Part shown: positions 1 through 11,584 of the stretch, in pieces
Numbering within the stretch: position 1 is the first letter of the stretch
How the letters are laid out: every line of letters begins with the position of its first letter
Source of the DNA: Wuchereria bancrofti
Taxonomy: Eukaryota; Nematoda; Chromadorea; Rhabditida; Onchocercidae
NCBI GenBank assembly: GCA_005281725.1
Contig: SSBO01000012.1
Coordinates: forward strand, 19,233,060 to 19,297,059
Direction of reading: 5' to 3'
DNA: 64,000 nt
Notes under the pieces: generated by a model
Database searches by the model: none
The model's input: the letters and a program-made list of their open reading frames with translations, nothing else
Told to the model about the DNA's origin: nothing
Made by a program: the position numbers and the translations under genes

Positions 1-255
1 AATTTCATGTGAAATTGTATGAATCTAAAATTTATCACATTCAATTTAATATTAATCATTTTTTCGTTTCGAAAAAAAATTTTTTAACATAAAATTTGCT
101 AAAACGTATCGCTGAAAGGAAAAAGATGAAAGAAAGTGAGAGAAATGCTTGTGAAACTGTGACGAAAATAACTTTGTAAAATGAACTTCAAAAATTAGCA
201 TTGGTGATAATGATAAAGCAATGGTAAAATAACAATAATAATATTAATAACAAAC
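1..255. other. intron and left edge of astacin gene
   Basis: No exon is visible on either strand. On the minus strand this follows the last visible astacin exon, so it should be intron leading to the off-window exon that carries the zinc-binding HExxHxxGxxH motif. Confidence 0.6.
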
Positions 256-336
256 ATGTTCACAATTATAACCAATCGAAACTGGTTGTTTTGCCCATTG
301 CGATATATGACCAATATAACTGGAGCAACTTGAGCC
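256..336 (-). CDS. astacin metalloprotease, exon 5 (catalytic domain)
   Basis: An 81-base minus-strand exon between a TTTGCAG acceptor and a GTTTGT donor, phase 0 at both ends, 27 codons. It contains SCSSYIGHISQWAKQPVSIG and then YNCEH. This matches the astacin segment with the conserved Cys-x-Ser-Tyr-x-Gly and the glycine/cysteine loop that directly precede the zinc-binding helix. The HExxH motif would be the first thing in the following exon, which lies left of base 1, so the gene is cut by the window edge. It joins exon 4 in frame. Exact subfamily among nematode NAS proteins cannot be decided from this part. Confidence 0.88.
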
Positions 337-720
337 CTGCAAACTTTAGCTATAATTAAATTAGAACGAAAGTTTAATTTGTTATCACAGCAATAAATTA
401 ATACTATGGAATTTTGCAAGAAGAAATAAATAATAAATTTATCATATTTAACAATAAACACTTGATATTGGTTAATACAAATTCAATATTAATTAAAAAT
501 CTATTCTTCCAATCAATTATGCACTTTTTATTTGTTTATTTTATTTATTCATTTATTTAATGAGATATTATATTAAATCTCAGTTATAAATATGAAAATT
601 AGTTTTTAATTATAATTGTAAATATAAATATGAAAAATATTACATTGTTTTTCTTTAATTAAAAAATTTCTCTTATTGTAATTAATTAATTTTGCAAGTT
701 TTTTAAAAAAAGAAACTAAC

Positions 721-830
721 TCGAACAAAAACGAGCGCATTTCTTTTATTGCTAGCTGGAATAAAAGTAATACATGTACTACTTTCCCACTTTTCAATTG
801 ATTTCTTTATGATATCTTTGGCATGCTGTG
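721..830 (-). CDS. astacin metalloprotease, exon 4 (catalytic domain N-half)
   Basis: A 110-base minus-strand exon after a good TTTATTTCAG acceptor, ending at a GTTAGT donor. It starts in phase 1, so the T left by exon 3 plus CA makes Ser, and it ends in phase 0. The product reads QHAKDIIKKSIEKW followed by ESSTCITFIPASNKRNALVF. This is the astacin pattern of an amphipathic helix ending in W, then TC[IV]xF with the first conserved catalytic-domain cysteine. Phase agreement with both neighbours supports the model. Confidence 0.9.
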
Positions 831-1437
831 CTGAAATAAAAAACCGGAATCAAAAATTTGATAATTCAAAATATGAAATGAATAAATGCTTTAATGTTGG
901 ATTTTCGAATTTAAATTAGTATTGGTAATGCAACAATAAATTTGCTAATATTAAAATTATGTTAATAATGTCACAACCTAACATTTCGTAACAAATATTT
1001 CAATCAGTTATCATTTTTTTTTATTTAAGTGAAGTTAAATACCTAATATAAATTTGATTTTGAAATTATTTTAATTAGCAAATTAAAAAAAAGACTAAAC
1101 TAAAAATACATTTGAAATTTTATCATTCTATGAAATTATCTTAGTACATATCAAAATTTAATTGCATAATGCAATAACGTTTTAAAGTTTGAGTTAAAAT
1201 TTTAGAGTGAATGGTTAGCTTAACTCTTAGATATTTGCTAAGTTTAATATTTGATAAAAATTGCACCTTAAAGCTTTAAACCATATATGTATGTATTTTG
1301 TTTTCAAAAAAGTGTTCACTTCTCATTTAAAAATTAGTACTATACATAAATTCTGCAAATTTTGTATTATAGATTATATATAAGTATATTAGTATATAGA
1401 TTTTGTATAAAATTAAAAAATAAAATTATATTCATAC

Positions 1438-1584
1438 AAAGTTTTGAGTCAATTCTATACGGTACAATGCCATCTTGCCAGAAATAGCTTTCAGCGCGAT
1501 AAGCTTGTCGCTTTTTTCGTCCCATTTTGATTGTTCGATTTGAAAATGTCATAGCATAACTGAATGTTTGATTCCAAATCTTTT
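1438..1584 (-). CDS. astacin metalloprotease, exon 3 (propeptide end, cleavage site, mature N-terminus)
   Basis: A minus-strand exon with two N-glycosylation sequons (NQT, NRT), then GRKKRQAYRAESYFWQDG and IVPYRID. RKKR is a furin-type processing site, and W-x-[DN]-G-x-[VI]-P-Y-x-[IL] is the start of the mature astacin domain. The donor CTTT|GTATGA leaves one base, which fits exon 4. The 5' boundary is less certain. The visible CTAG acceptor just upstream gives the wrong phase after exon 2, while an AG within CAGCAAG (exon from 1584) gives the right one. A small unseen exon between exons 2 and 3 is the other explanation. Confidence 0.87.
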
Positions 1585-2101
1585 CTTGCTGCCTAGATGA
1601 CAATATATACATATATATATATTTTTTGTAATTCCTTTTTCTTTATTTTTTAAAAAAAGTGTTTGTTTCTTATTTTATTTAAAAATTGATTTTTACAAAT
1701 CTGGAATTTAATAATTTTTAATAGTTATACATAGTATTTTACTACATGCATCCTCTATAACATAAAAAAAGAAATCCCTAACTAAAATCATCAATAATCC
1801 GTTTCATCAAATAATTAAAATACTTCTGAATTTTAACCAAAATAATTAAAATGCTGTTGCTTATATATTATGCAATTGATTCATTTATTTTCTAACATTT
1901 CTCTACAAAAGCAAAAATGACCGTTAGCACAATATCAAAACATTCAAGTTTTACAATTAATTCAATAATGCTTTTTAGCAGTACAATTATAAGAAATTTT
2001 TTAAAGAATAAAATAATTTAATTAGCTTTTTTGGCAATCAAAAAAAGAAAAAACAAACTTTGTAAGGATAATATCGCCTTCAAATAAGCGTATGTTATTA
2101 C

Positions 2102-2213
2102 CCAAATACTGATTAAATGTTCCGCCTGTTGGTGACATTCTATCAGAATTGTAATCAATCAGTTCCTTCTCGATGGCCATCTTATCCGGAACATTTTCAG
2201 GATGTTCATTCCG
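2102..2213 (-). CDS. astacin metalloprotease, exon 2 (propeptide)
   Basis: A 112-base minus-strand exon between TTTAG and GTAATA, entering in phase 0 and leaving in phase 1. It encodes 37 residues including NEHPENVPDKMAIEKELIDY and, near the end, SPTGGTFNQYL. It is charged and soluble, as expected of a protease propeptide, but propeptides of this family are poorly conserved, so the assignment rests on position and phase. It follows the signal-peptide exon directly. Confidence 0.75.
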
Positions 2214-2821
2214 CTAAACTTTTAAATTTGATTAAAAATGAGATGAAAAAGAAGAGCACTATTATAATGTATCAAAATTTTAGTAATAAAATAGCAAGAA
2301 AAAAGCATTAATTAAAAGAAAATTGCTAATTAAACTTAAAATAACAATAGAAAAGAAGTCCCATTGTATTTTTTCGTCGTTTTTTAAAATTATAAATTTT
2401 ATTACTTTCCGAATTTTTTTTAACTGGTCATCAATTGTTCTATTGATTTTTATTTAAGATTACCACAATTATCTTGTTAATTCTAATTATCATTTGATAA
2501 CTTTATTGCCATCTCGATCAATTGATAACGTTTCAAAAAAAAAGAAAATGAAAATTTCTATTTTTTTTTAAAAAAACCACACAAATAGTATGATTTTTGG
2601 CCCGCAATAATTAGTGATTAACAATAATAAAAGTAAAAATAACTTTTTCAAAAATTCAAAGTAAATTATTCACTTTTAATTAAACTTAGTCAAAGTTAAA
2701 GATATTTCTTAACTACTATATTAAAAATTGAAAATAACACAAATTAGAAAAAATGATAACTAATGATTATTAGTCATATGGATGTCTATTTTATCACTCT
2801 GTTAACGAATATTCTACCTAC

Positions 2822-2917
2822 CAATGCAGGAATAATCATCGCTGGTGTGATATAGCATAACCAACTGATAAGGACTATTGCAGCCAGCAATATTCGTCGC
2901 ATTGCGGAATAAAACAT
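2822..2917 (-). CDS. astacin metalloprotease, exon 1 (signal peptide)
   Basis: Minus-strand first exon of 32 codons, starting at the ATG whose A is at 2917. The product begins MFYSAMRRILLAAIVLISWL and continues CYITPAM: a short basic n-region followed by a hydrophobic core, a classical secretory signal peptide. The donor ATTG|GTAGGT is in phase 0 and fits exon 2. An AG after a T-rich run lies only four bases before the ATG, consistent with spliced-leader trans-splicing. Nematode astacins (NAS proteins) are secreted zinc endopeptidases with roles such as cuticle collagen processing, moulting and digestion. The exact role here is unknown because most of the catalytic domain is missing from the window. 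Confidence 0.82.
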
Positions 2918-2922
2918 CCGAC

Positions 2923-4850
2923 TAAAATTTGAAATTAAAAAACAGAAGAACAAATATAATTAATATTGAAGACGAAAGATGGTAGAAAAACTCAATCTCA
3001 AATAGTCATTTTTTTTTAAATTTGTAGAAAAAAGCTGTTCCAATTTCTGGAAGTAAGGAAAAGTTCAATAATTATTGAATAATAGCTGCAAAAGCTAGAT
3101 ATTTATTTGCATTTTAAAAATACTAAAAAAAGGGTTTTAAATTTGAAATGGAATTTAATTAGCAATTTCAATTTTCCATAATTCCAAAAACATTCTAGTA
3201 ATCTGTGAAATGAATTTGAATGATTAGCAAAAAATTTTTATTTTAGAGAATTTATAAATTGAATGTATGAAAATAAATTAAAATGAAATTATTAATAGAA
3301 AATATAATCGCATTAAATACTTTGATAATCACTCATGGAGCATTTTAGTAATCCAATTATGATTTTGTTAGTTTTAGCAAGAGAAATATTAATAACAATA
3401 AAAAAACATCTCAAACTAAATAATATACTAATTTTTATTGGCAACAAAAATCAGACATATCAAAATTGTTTATTCCTATAAGGCAAAAATTACTAATGCA
3501 ATTTTGTTTTGAAAAAAAAGCAGATAATAAGAATAGGAGAAAATTGGAATAGGAATATCGAAATCATTACAAAAGGAATTGATATTAGTAATTTGTAGCA
3601 AAATTTTACTAATGGCATGAATCGTATTGATTTATGCAGAACAAAAATTGGAAATAACAATTGGAAAAACTTGGAAATTCAATTAATTATCGGAATACTA
3701 GAATGATAAAATAGCAATGCATAATGAAACGATAGGAATAAATAAAGCAAAAAATTTTGAGTTTGAAAAAATGAATTACTGAATTTATTGTGCTAAAAAA
3801 ATAAAATATTTTGTCATTATAGAAAAATCAGAATTTTTTCTCTCTACTTTACAGTGTAATAAATCAGTGAAAATTGATTAAATTAAAAAAGAAGAAAATT
3901 TTGAAATGAAAAAGTGAAAAAGTTAAAAAAATGATATCACGAAATAAAATAAAGTCCCACGCTTCAATTTCTTAATTCCTTCTATATATGTACTTGCTGT
4001 ACACATATATATATATGCATGACAACTAGGTAATTTCAGGTTTGAACTAAGTGCAAAGATCAATGTTGAAATTTAATCATCAAATTCCGCAACCGATTTT
4101 ATCAAGCATTTCCAGTTGTGAAATTTTCCAACTGTGCTAGCAAATACCGGAAACTTATCAAATATGATTTAATATTTTATTTCTTTTGCAAAAGATAATT
4201 GCTGCAAGAATGAGCAGTCCAAAGAACATTACAGTGGCACTAACCTTTAACCTTTCGCAATTTTTTAAAGTTAGGTAAGAGTTCAAAGAGCAACAATAGT
4301 ATGTATTAGAATTTTTTCGCTTCATAATTTAATTCGAATATTTTATTATTGCTAATGGAAGCTTACCTGAACGAATATGGATGTCGTCCAATTTAAATGG
4401 GATTTTAAAATGAAGTGTTCTTTATTAAATTATATATATTAAAGCACAATCACCATTTTTTCCGCTCACATATTTCTTTTGTCATATTTTTTCGTTCCTC
4501 TACGCTTTTCCCTTTTCTATTTGAAATTTAAAAGAAACTTTAAAAATTTCTTTGAAACAATTTAACTGTTCAAAAATTTTGAAATTAAAATTTTTTTTGA
4601 AGCACATTATCTTCAAAAAATGAAAAAAGTTCATCTGGTTATTGTCATTAAAATTTTGATAAACTGCAAAAATTTTATTTTTAAGCAGAATTTTTAAATG
4701 ATTACATCTATGTTATTTTATTATTTTTGATGAATTTCATTTCCATTTTATTATTTAAAAATTTTGATGAGAAATCGTTGTGTAATATCATTAGAATTCC
4801 TAAAAAATTTTACTTTCATAAGTAATAATTGAATTAAGAGAAATGTATTA
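2923..4850. other. AT-rich DNA upstream of the astacin gene, no gene seen
   Basis: No supported gene. One isolated ATG followed by 21 codons and a good donor (4210-4274, ending AG|GTAAGA) looks exon-like, but no partner exon in the right phase was found. The astacin promoter should lie in the right neighbourhood of 2920, but no TATA-type element stands out. Confidence 0.5.
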
Positions 4851-4854
4851 GTAA

Positions 4855-5050
4855 AATTATAATAGTAATAGTAATTATCATTATTACCATTATTGTTATT
4901 ACTATTTATTATTGTCATTATTACTTATTGTTATCACATTTATTATTATTGATGTTATTATTATTGTTTTTATTATCACTAATTATTACTACTACTATTA
5001 AGTATTAGTACTATTATTATTAATTATTGCCATCAGTTTTTTGTCATTGT
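4855..5050. repeat. degenerate ATT/ATC trinucleotide-like tract
   Basis: A run of about 190 bases made almost entirely of imperfect TTATTA, TTATC and ACTATT units. It is simple-sequence DNA with no coding potential. Similar tracts recur at 7040-7100, 22930-23050, 24110-24260, 26990-27440 and 35350-35580. Confidence 0.8.
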
Positions 5051-5280
5051 TATTTTTCGTGATTCTCAGTAGATCCATCAATCAATCAATTTCACTTCCA
5101 CCTTTCTATTTGGCAACATGTCGTTGTCCATAAGTAATTTTTTTTTTTTTTTTTTTGGATGACATCTTTTAGACAATTTATTTTACAGCTACTGCAGGCA
5201 GTAAATGTTAAAATGCATAAACTTGTATTATTAGCTTTTTAATTTCAAAATTTTTATTCATTTCAATTTTCGAATTCCTA

Positions 5281-5560
5281 TTACAAATGTTCCAAATAAC
5301 TGGCAAATTAAGTGTATGTCAATGCACAAAGCAATATGAGAATGAAAAAATAAGTTGGAAAATGTCACATACAATTTACGCTATGCATGCAAAGCAAATG
5401 TACTCAATTTCATCAACGTACCCATATAAACTCTTCGATGTGCAAGCGTGCAACTGCAACACACAGACACAGAGACAATCGCGCATGAACTCAAATGGCA
5501 TATATGGGGCGCTTTTTACATGTAATGATGTCACCATATTTCTTAGCTGATGAAATATTT
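5281..5560 (+). other. less AT-rich island with an 87-codon open frame
   Basis: From 5287 the plus strand is open for 87 codons, and base composition is clearly richer in G and C than the flanks, around CAAGCGTGCAACTGCAAC and GGCATATATGGGGCGC. The product is rich in Cys, Gln, Ser and Thr and resembles no family I recognise. There is no acceptor, donor or partner exon. It may be a regulatory island rather than a gene. Confidence 0.3.
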
Positions 5561-6649
5561 CATTTGTTTGATGTATAAAAACTTACGAGTTTATGTCAAT
5601 ATCCATTTTTTATTGTTTACTACAATTATCGAACGTGTAGGCGTGAAATGCTTTTCGAATGCTTATGTAATGTTTACGTCAGCCAATTATCTTTCATTTA
5701 AAATCAAACAAAACGTAATTTTGTACATTTCTTGCATTATGCTAATTTATCAAATTGGTTTTTTGTTTTCAAGAAAAAAAAATTAAAAGTTGAAAATAAT
5801 TTGAATTATTTTCTGAACACTTTTTACTTCATTTTTAACTTATTTTATTCCGAATGCTGAAGATATTGAATAATTTTACTAATCTTTTTATTATTTTTGT
5901 TAGCAATTTCAGGTGATAAGAATAATCAATGAATTATCTATCAATTGATAATTCATGATTAGGTTTCGTTACGACTATCAATGATGACAATAGTAATAAT
6001 AATGGTGACTTAAACAACTATATGGTCATGTACATGGTTTAAGTAATCATTCTCAAATTTATCACTGGCTAAGTTGATATTAACAATTTAACTATTTTGT
6101 TCATATAAAAGTTGTTACGATTTCGAATAAGAATTTAATTTATCTCTATCATGAAAAATTTTTCAACTTTTATCAAATTTATACTTGTTGCTTTGTGCGT
6201 GTGTATTTTTTTAATTTAAAATAAACTGCCGCATTTAAGCACTTAACAATTTAAGTTGGTTTGTATACATTAACATAATTTTTTAACAAAAAGTAACATG
6301 AAAAATTGAATTATTTTTTTGGCGTTATAAAGATGAATCATATGAATTAATCATTATCAATCGTTGTTTTGTTTTGATTTCAATCAGTTTTTTTTCATTT
6401 GTTATAATAATAGTAAAAGCAGTATTGGGCACTATTTTTTAGACAAAATAAAATCCAAAAAAAAGGTGAAGAAAAAACGATAAATTTGCCAATGTACAAA
6501 CAGTTGCTAAATGCTAACGCCTAAAAGCAAAAGCATAGCGTCTTCGTGGGAAAAAGTAAATGTAAACAAAATAAAAGTGTAAACATATGTAAAATATTAG
6601 CCTATATATTACATTTTAAATAAATTTTTGCGTTTCCAATTGCAGTTAT

Positions 6650-6900
6650 TGTCAAGCGCAAATGTCATACCACCATGTACAGTCATTATTTTATCAAATG
6701 CAATTATATTGTCATACTTAATCGTCCAATATTCAATATTTAATGCTTATTTGTCATATTACCAAGTTTAGCTATTAATTTATCGGCGCAACTGTTATAT
6801 GACCAGGTGTAATTATTATTTTGCATTATGCAATTATGATACCATCAGGTATAATTGTTATATTACTGAATATAATTGTATTATTGCCGATGAAATCATT
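6650..6900. repeat. degenerate tandem repeat
   Basis: Imperfect repeats built on GTCATATTACCAxGTxTAATTATTATTTT. Recognisable starts include GTCATACCACCATGTACAGT, GTCATATTACCAAGTTTAGC, TATATGACCAGGTGTAAT and GATACCATCAGGTATAATTG. Confidence 0.7.
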
Positions 6901-8661
6901 AAAGTATTGAATAAAATAAAACTGTTGTATTAATAAATAAACTTATTTTGTTAGAGAGTAAAATCATGATTTTATGAAATACAATTATTTCATCATTAAA
7001 AATTAAGCTTTTGAAATAACATATGAGGAACATTGCTATGGTATTATTATTTTATTATTATTATCGTTATTGTTATCATTATTGTTATTATTAATTATTA
7101 ATGCTCCTTTCCAAAAAAAGTTGAGTTTGCTCATTAAATTCTCTCATATAAAAAAAAAAATAATTTTTCATTCCTTTGTTTTTTCATCATTTAAATAAAT
7201 AAAAAAATTTGATTGTTAATATTTGTTTTTGCTTTTGTTTTTTTAACAGTGAGAATGCACTTGTAAGATTAAAATGAGAAAATTGTTAAAAGAAGATGTA
7301 TGTCGCAAATGTGATTATTTGATTTCAACCGATGAGATTTTTTTTTGCTTCCTGCACAAAAATTCACTCTTTTCTCTTTTTGTTTTTGCATTTTACTTTT
7401 AACTTTGTAGTCAATTAATAGTAAATATATTTTGTTGATGTAATTTTTGTAATTATTTTAAATGGAAAATAATAATAAGTGAAAGGTTGGCGAATTATAT
7501 AATAAAGTGGAAATAATATAATATCTAAATGATAAATTTTAAAAAAGATTTAAGGCAAAAGAAAAGAAAACAAAATAAGATTTAATATTGCAATTCTAAT
7601 AAACAATTATTCGGAAATGTCTTTTTTTCAATTCACACAATTTTGGTCAACAAATTTTTTTCAATAAAAAAAGAAGCAAATTTTTTGCTGAAAAAAATTG
7701 AAATTATTTTTATTGATTCGAAAAGAACAGCAAAGCAAATTTAAATAGAATAAAAAAGAACGAAAAAGAAAAATGAACTTTTGAATATTAAATTAGTTTT
7801 TTTGAATTAATTTTTCTGATTTTTTTTTCACATATTTCAACGAATACTTCGTTTTTCTTTTTCCCTTTCTTCGTTTGCATTTTTATTTTCAGATTTCCTT
7901 TCCGTTACTGCTTTTCAATCTTTCTGGCTGCATTAGAAACATTTTTCTTATCATTTTATTGTTTTTTTTTGTTCAACTTTTATTCGATACCTTTTTATCA
8001 GCAAATTAAAAATTTATAGAATTTTTTAAAATATAATTTTTTCTTTTTCGCTTCGTTTTTTTCGATAAAACAAAGAAAAAGAAAAGGAAATCTGTGATAA
8101 TAAAGAAACGAAAAACTGAAAAATGAAAAGTTAATCAAAGTTTAATTATCAAATTATCGTTTCACCATTTAATCAAGAAATGGCCAGCAGCCGTAATGTT
8201 GTTATCACTTCAATGACCTTGTCATTTTCAATCAATTTTTTTCTCATTGCATTCTTTTTTCAAATTTTCTCAAAAAATATATTAAACCATTTGTTGTCAT
8301 TCATTCATGTTTTTATTTTAAAGATGCTCTTGTACTACATTTCGAAATTTCGAATGATAATTAATCAATTTGTAATTTTCATCTTTCTTTCATTTGTTTT
8401 ATTGGATCTCTTTTTTCTTTTTTAATAGATTATTTAAATTTTAAAATATTATTTAAAGAATTTTCCTCTTTTTCTTCATATTGATTATTGTTTATTTATT
8501 ATTTATAAGTTAAAAGTTGAACTCACAAATTTTTAAAGTTTAAAAAATATATTCCTAAAATTAAAAAATGAACAAATGTAGCGAAAATGTTATTTGCTGT
8601 CAAAAGAAAATATTTCAACTTCATTAATTGTTAAATTATGAGACCTATTAATTCAAACTAA

Positions 8662-8905
8662 TTTTAACGTACGTGTAGTAAATATGAAAACGCACATTAG
8701 CAAACGTAAGCTGGTATAACATTTATTAAATAAAATATGGATGGTTAAGCTAAATGACCTATTGATAGGTAAATGAATAAACGACATATCAGCTGCTAAT
8801 TGATTTCAGCGTGATTTTAGCGTACGTGTAACAGATGTATAAACAATTTCAACTAAACAAAGCTAGCATGATAATAATTAGTTAAATATTAATAAATAAA
8901 TTTTA
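8662..8905. repeat. diverged direct repeat pair
   Basis: The block beginning ATTTTAACGTACGTGTAGTA at about 8661 recurs in altered form at about 8814 as ATTTTAGCGTACGTGTAACA. Both run through an A/T-rich tail with an AAGCT motif and end near TTAATAAATAAA or TTATTAAATAAA. Confidence 0.6.
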
Positions 8906-10080
8906 TACCTTTAGTTTGTTATACATTTTGTTAGCTTATTTAAATGAATTTTTTTTTATTTTTTAAATTTTATGAAATGAAACGTAAAAGTTTGATGTGG
9001 ATGTTGTGTGTGCGTTCCAAATGTTTAGATAAAACTTTAAATAAGCAATGGGAAAAAAGTTCTTGTTTAACAGTTGCATTAATTGAACAACTTAAAAAAT
9101 GAATGAGAAAAAATATTGTTTGAATTATATTTTCTTTTTTTTCAATTTTTAATTTTTTAAAGTTTAAACTTTTATTAAATTTAAGCTTTATTAAATCTTT
9201 TTAAAAAATTATTTACTTTCCTATTTTTTCATTTTCCTCCTTTCCTTTTTTTTCAACAAATTTTGTTTTTGGAAGAAATTTTTTTCTTTTAAAATTTCTT
9301 CAATAATTATTCACAACAATTTGAATAAATAGTGTTTAATTAGTGGAGATTTTTTGAGTTAGAAAAAAATTTACTTTTACAATTACTTCTTCCCTCGTTC
9401 TAAACATAATTTTCGGATGCAGTAAAGTTAATATTGGCATATAATAACGTAAAAACAATTTTAAAAGAAACATCATAAGTAATGTAATTAAAATAGCAAT
9501 ATGGTAGGAACTAAAATGGTATAAATTAAGGTAACAAATAAAAATGAAAAATAGTATAGATTTTTTCAAGATGAATAAAGTTTTACTTAAAATAGATATT
9601 TAATGTTCATAATAATGTCAAATCTATCCTGATGTCCAATGATATAGTTAATATATCTATTTTTAGCATTGTTCTTGTTTACATGATACTGGCTAGTTAA
9701 ATTGTTTATTTGCTAGCGTGAGCAGGAAATGTGCAACTGATTATGGAATGATTGATAATTCCGGAATATTTGATATCGGAAATTCATATAATGGTGGTGA
9801 TAACGATAACAATGATAGTGATGATGACGATAATAATGGACTGATAATGGTAATCATAATAATAATATCAATAAGATTAATAGCATTTATGGATAGAATT
9901 GATTAATATTATTGCCATAAAATTAAATTGTTCCGTACTATTTTTGAAAAGAAAATATGTGTGTATGAATTTTTTTCATTCCCCTAGAATTTTTGAAATT
10001 TTCACTAAAAAGTCATTCAGAAGTATGTTAATGTACTCGTTTTGTTATATTTCATCTCATAATTTTATCAGGTTGATTTG

Positions 10081-11573
10081 TTTACTAATACTTAACCAAT
10101 CATTAAAATTGAATTGATTAGATTATGAATTTGATAAAAATGAAAAACAGTCGTAGGTGATCATTCCGTTGCGTGTAAACTTCTGATATTATCCAATAAT
10201 GCTACACTTTTATTGAATGGACAATTTTAGGAAAATGTTCCGGTAATAAGGTAAATAAATATACGTGATCGTTTCGTTATGCTACAAATTGCAATTGTTT
10301 ATTTGCTGATAAGTAACCTTTACTCTGGTAGATAATTTTAATGATCTATTTGATAGCATGGTATTGATAATTCTACTGTACAGTAATAATGATTAGTGAC
10401 CATTGACACGCATACAATAAACACACATGCATACAATAAACAGACACATTTATTACAATAAAGTATATGCAAATTCATTCACGCACTCATCACACTGTCT
10501 TCGTCGCCATATTTTTAAGTATATCAATTATTTACTATTTTGTGCAACTGCCAAGATATCATTCATATTAAAACTGGAAAATACACTGAAAACTAGCAAA
10601 TTTGAAGTCTCTCAATTTCCGTTTATCCTTTTCCGGATTGACTGTTTCGTAAAACATTTTTTGATATATGGTAAGGTATGTTTGAAAGCAATTGTCGGTA
10701 TCAATACCATATGATAAGTATTTGCACTTATTTTAGATAGTAATATCAATAATCTGATGAGGTCAGCAATTATTAAAATTTATGCATATAAGATCAAAAA
10801 TTATTTTAGACTCCCAGAAATTTTCAATTTTACTCCAAAATTTAATTTCACTAATGTAAATTTTTTCCACTTTGAATAAAATCGCTAATTTATTCCAATT
10901 TTGTTTACTTTAAGATGTAATTCTATTAAGAAAACGATATTTCTGCATGTAATTATTACAAATTAAACATCAAATTTTAAATAAAAAATTGTTTGAAAAA
11001 ACAAATAAGTAGCAATTGAATAAGTAATAATTTTACATTTAATTAAATATTATTGATTAATAGATAAGGATTCTTTTCTAAAATAAAATTAATTGTGAAT
11101 ATTATTAATTATAACGCGTAGATATGGGAAGCAACGAAATTTTTTAACCAATTAATTTGTTAAAATATCTGCGATGAAAACTATTATTTATGAATATTAC
11201 TAATCCAAAATAATTTGAAATTGTAAAAACATCCTAACTTGAATTTTTTAATTGATTTTATTTCTTCTTAATACAAATTTACTAAATGTTTCACAAAGTA
11301 AATATTAATTAGCACATCAATTAATTAATATATTACTGTATATTTCCAGCTTGTTTACAAATAATCATTAAAAAATCATAAATATTTATTCACTTATAAA
11401 ATTATAAATGCATCCAATATTAAGAGACTTTTTAAACTAAGAATGTTGTTGATTAATTACAAATAATAATGGCAAATTTTTCTTGCTTACCTAATAAATA
11501 TTAATTTGTGAAGTGATAAGAAAATGTGGGAAATATTTGGGGATAAGAAAGGAAAAATTGGTAAAGAAGAAAG
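10081..11573. repeat. 1.5 kb duplication, copy 1
   Basis: Nearly the whole segment recurs at 11585-13054, starting in both at TTTACTAATACTTAACC and ending at GGTAAAGAAGAAAG. The copies differ by scattered single bases and small indels. One is a block of about 45 bases near 10530-10570 that is absent from copy 2. An ambiguous base (N) sits exactly at the end of this copy. It could be an uncollapsed second haplotype or a true recent tandem duplication. A frame from 10427 is open and ends TATG|GTAAGG, but copy 2 lacks that donor. Confidence 0.95.
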
Positions 11574-11584
11574 NTTATTTNTTA

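Larger units (their letters stand above)
337..2821 (-). other. introns of the astacin gene
   Basis: The four introns (337-720, 831-1437, about 1585-2101, 2214-2821) are AT-rich and hold no further exon, repeat or RNA gene that I can see. Confidence 0.7.
5561..10080. other. long AT-rich stretch without a supportable gene
   Basis: Apart from the degenerate repeats listed separately, only low-complexity open frames occur. A short plus-strand frame from 7274 begins MRKLLKEDVCRKCDYLISTD, but becomes Phe-rich and stops, with no splice support. At 9748-9850 a (GAT)n-like stretch gives an Asp/Asn-rich frame with no other support. Confidence 0.6.

Noticed and set aside
4210..4274. Exon-like MSSPKNITVALTFN... 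with AG|GTAAGA donor
   Set aside because: Phase 2, with no partner exon found on the same strand.
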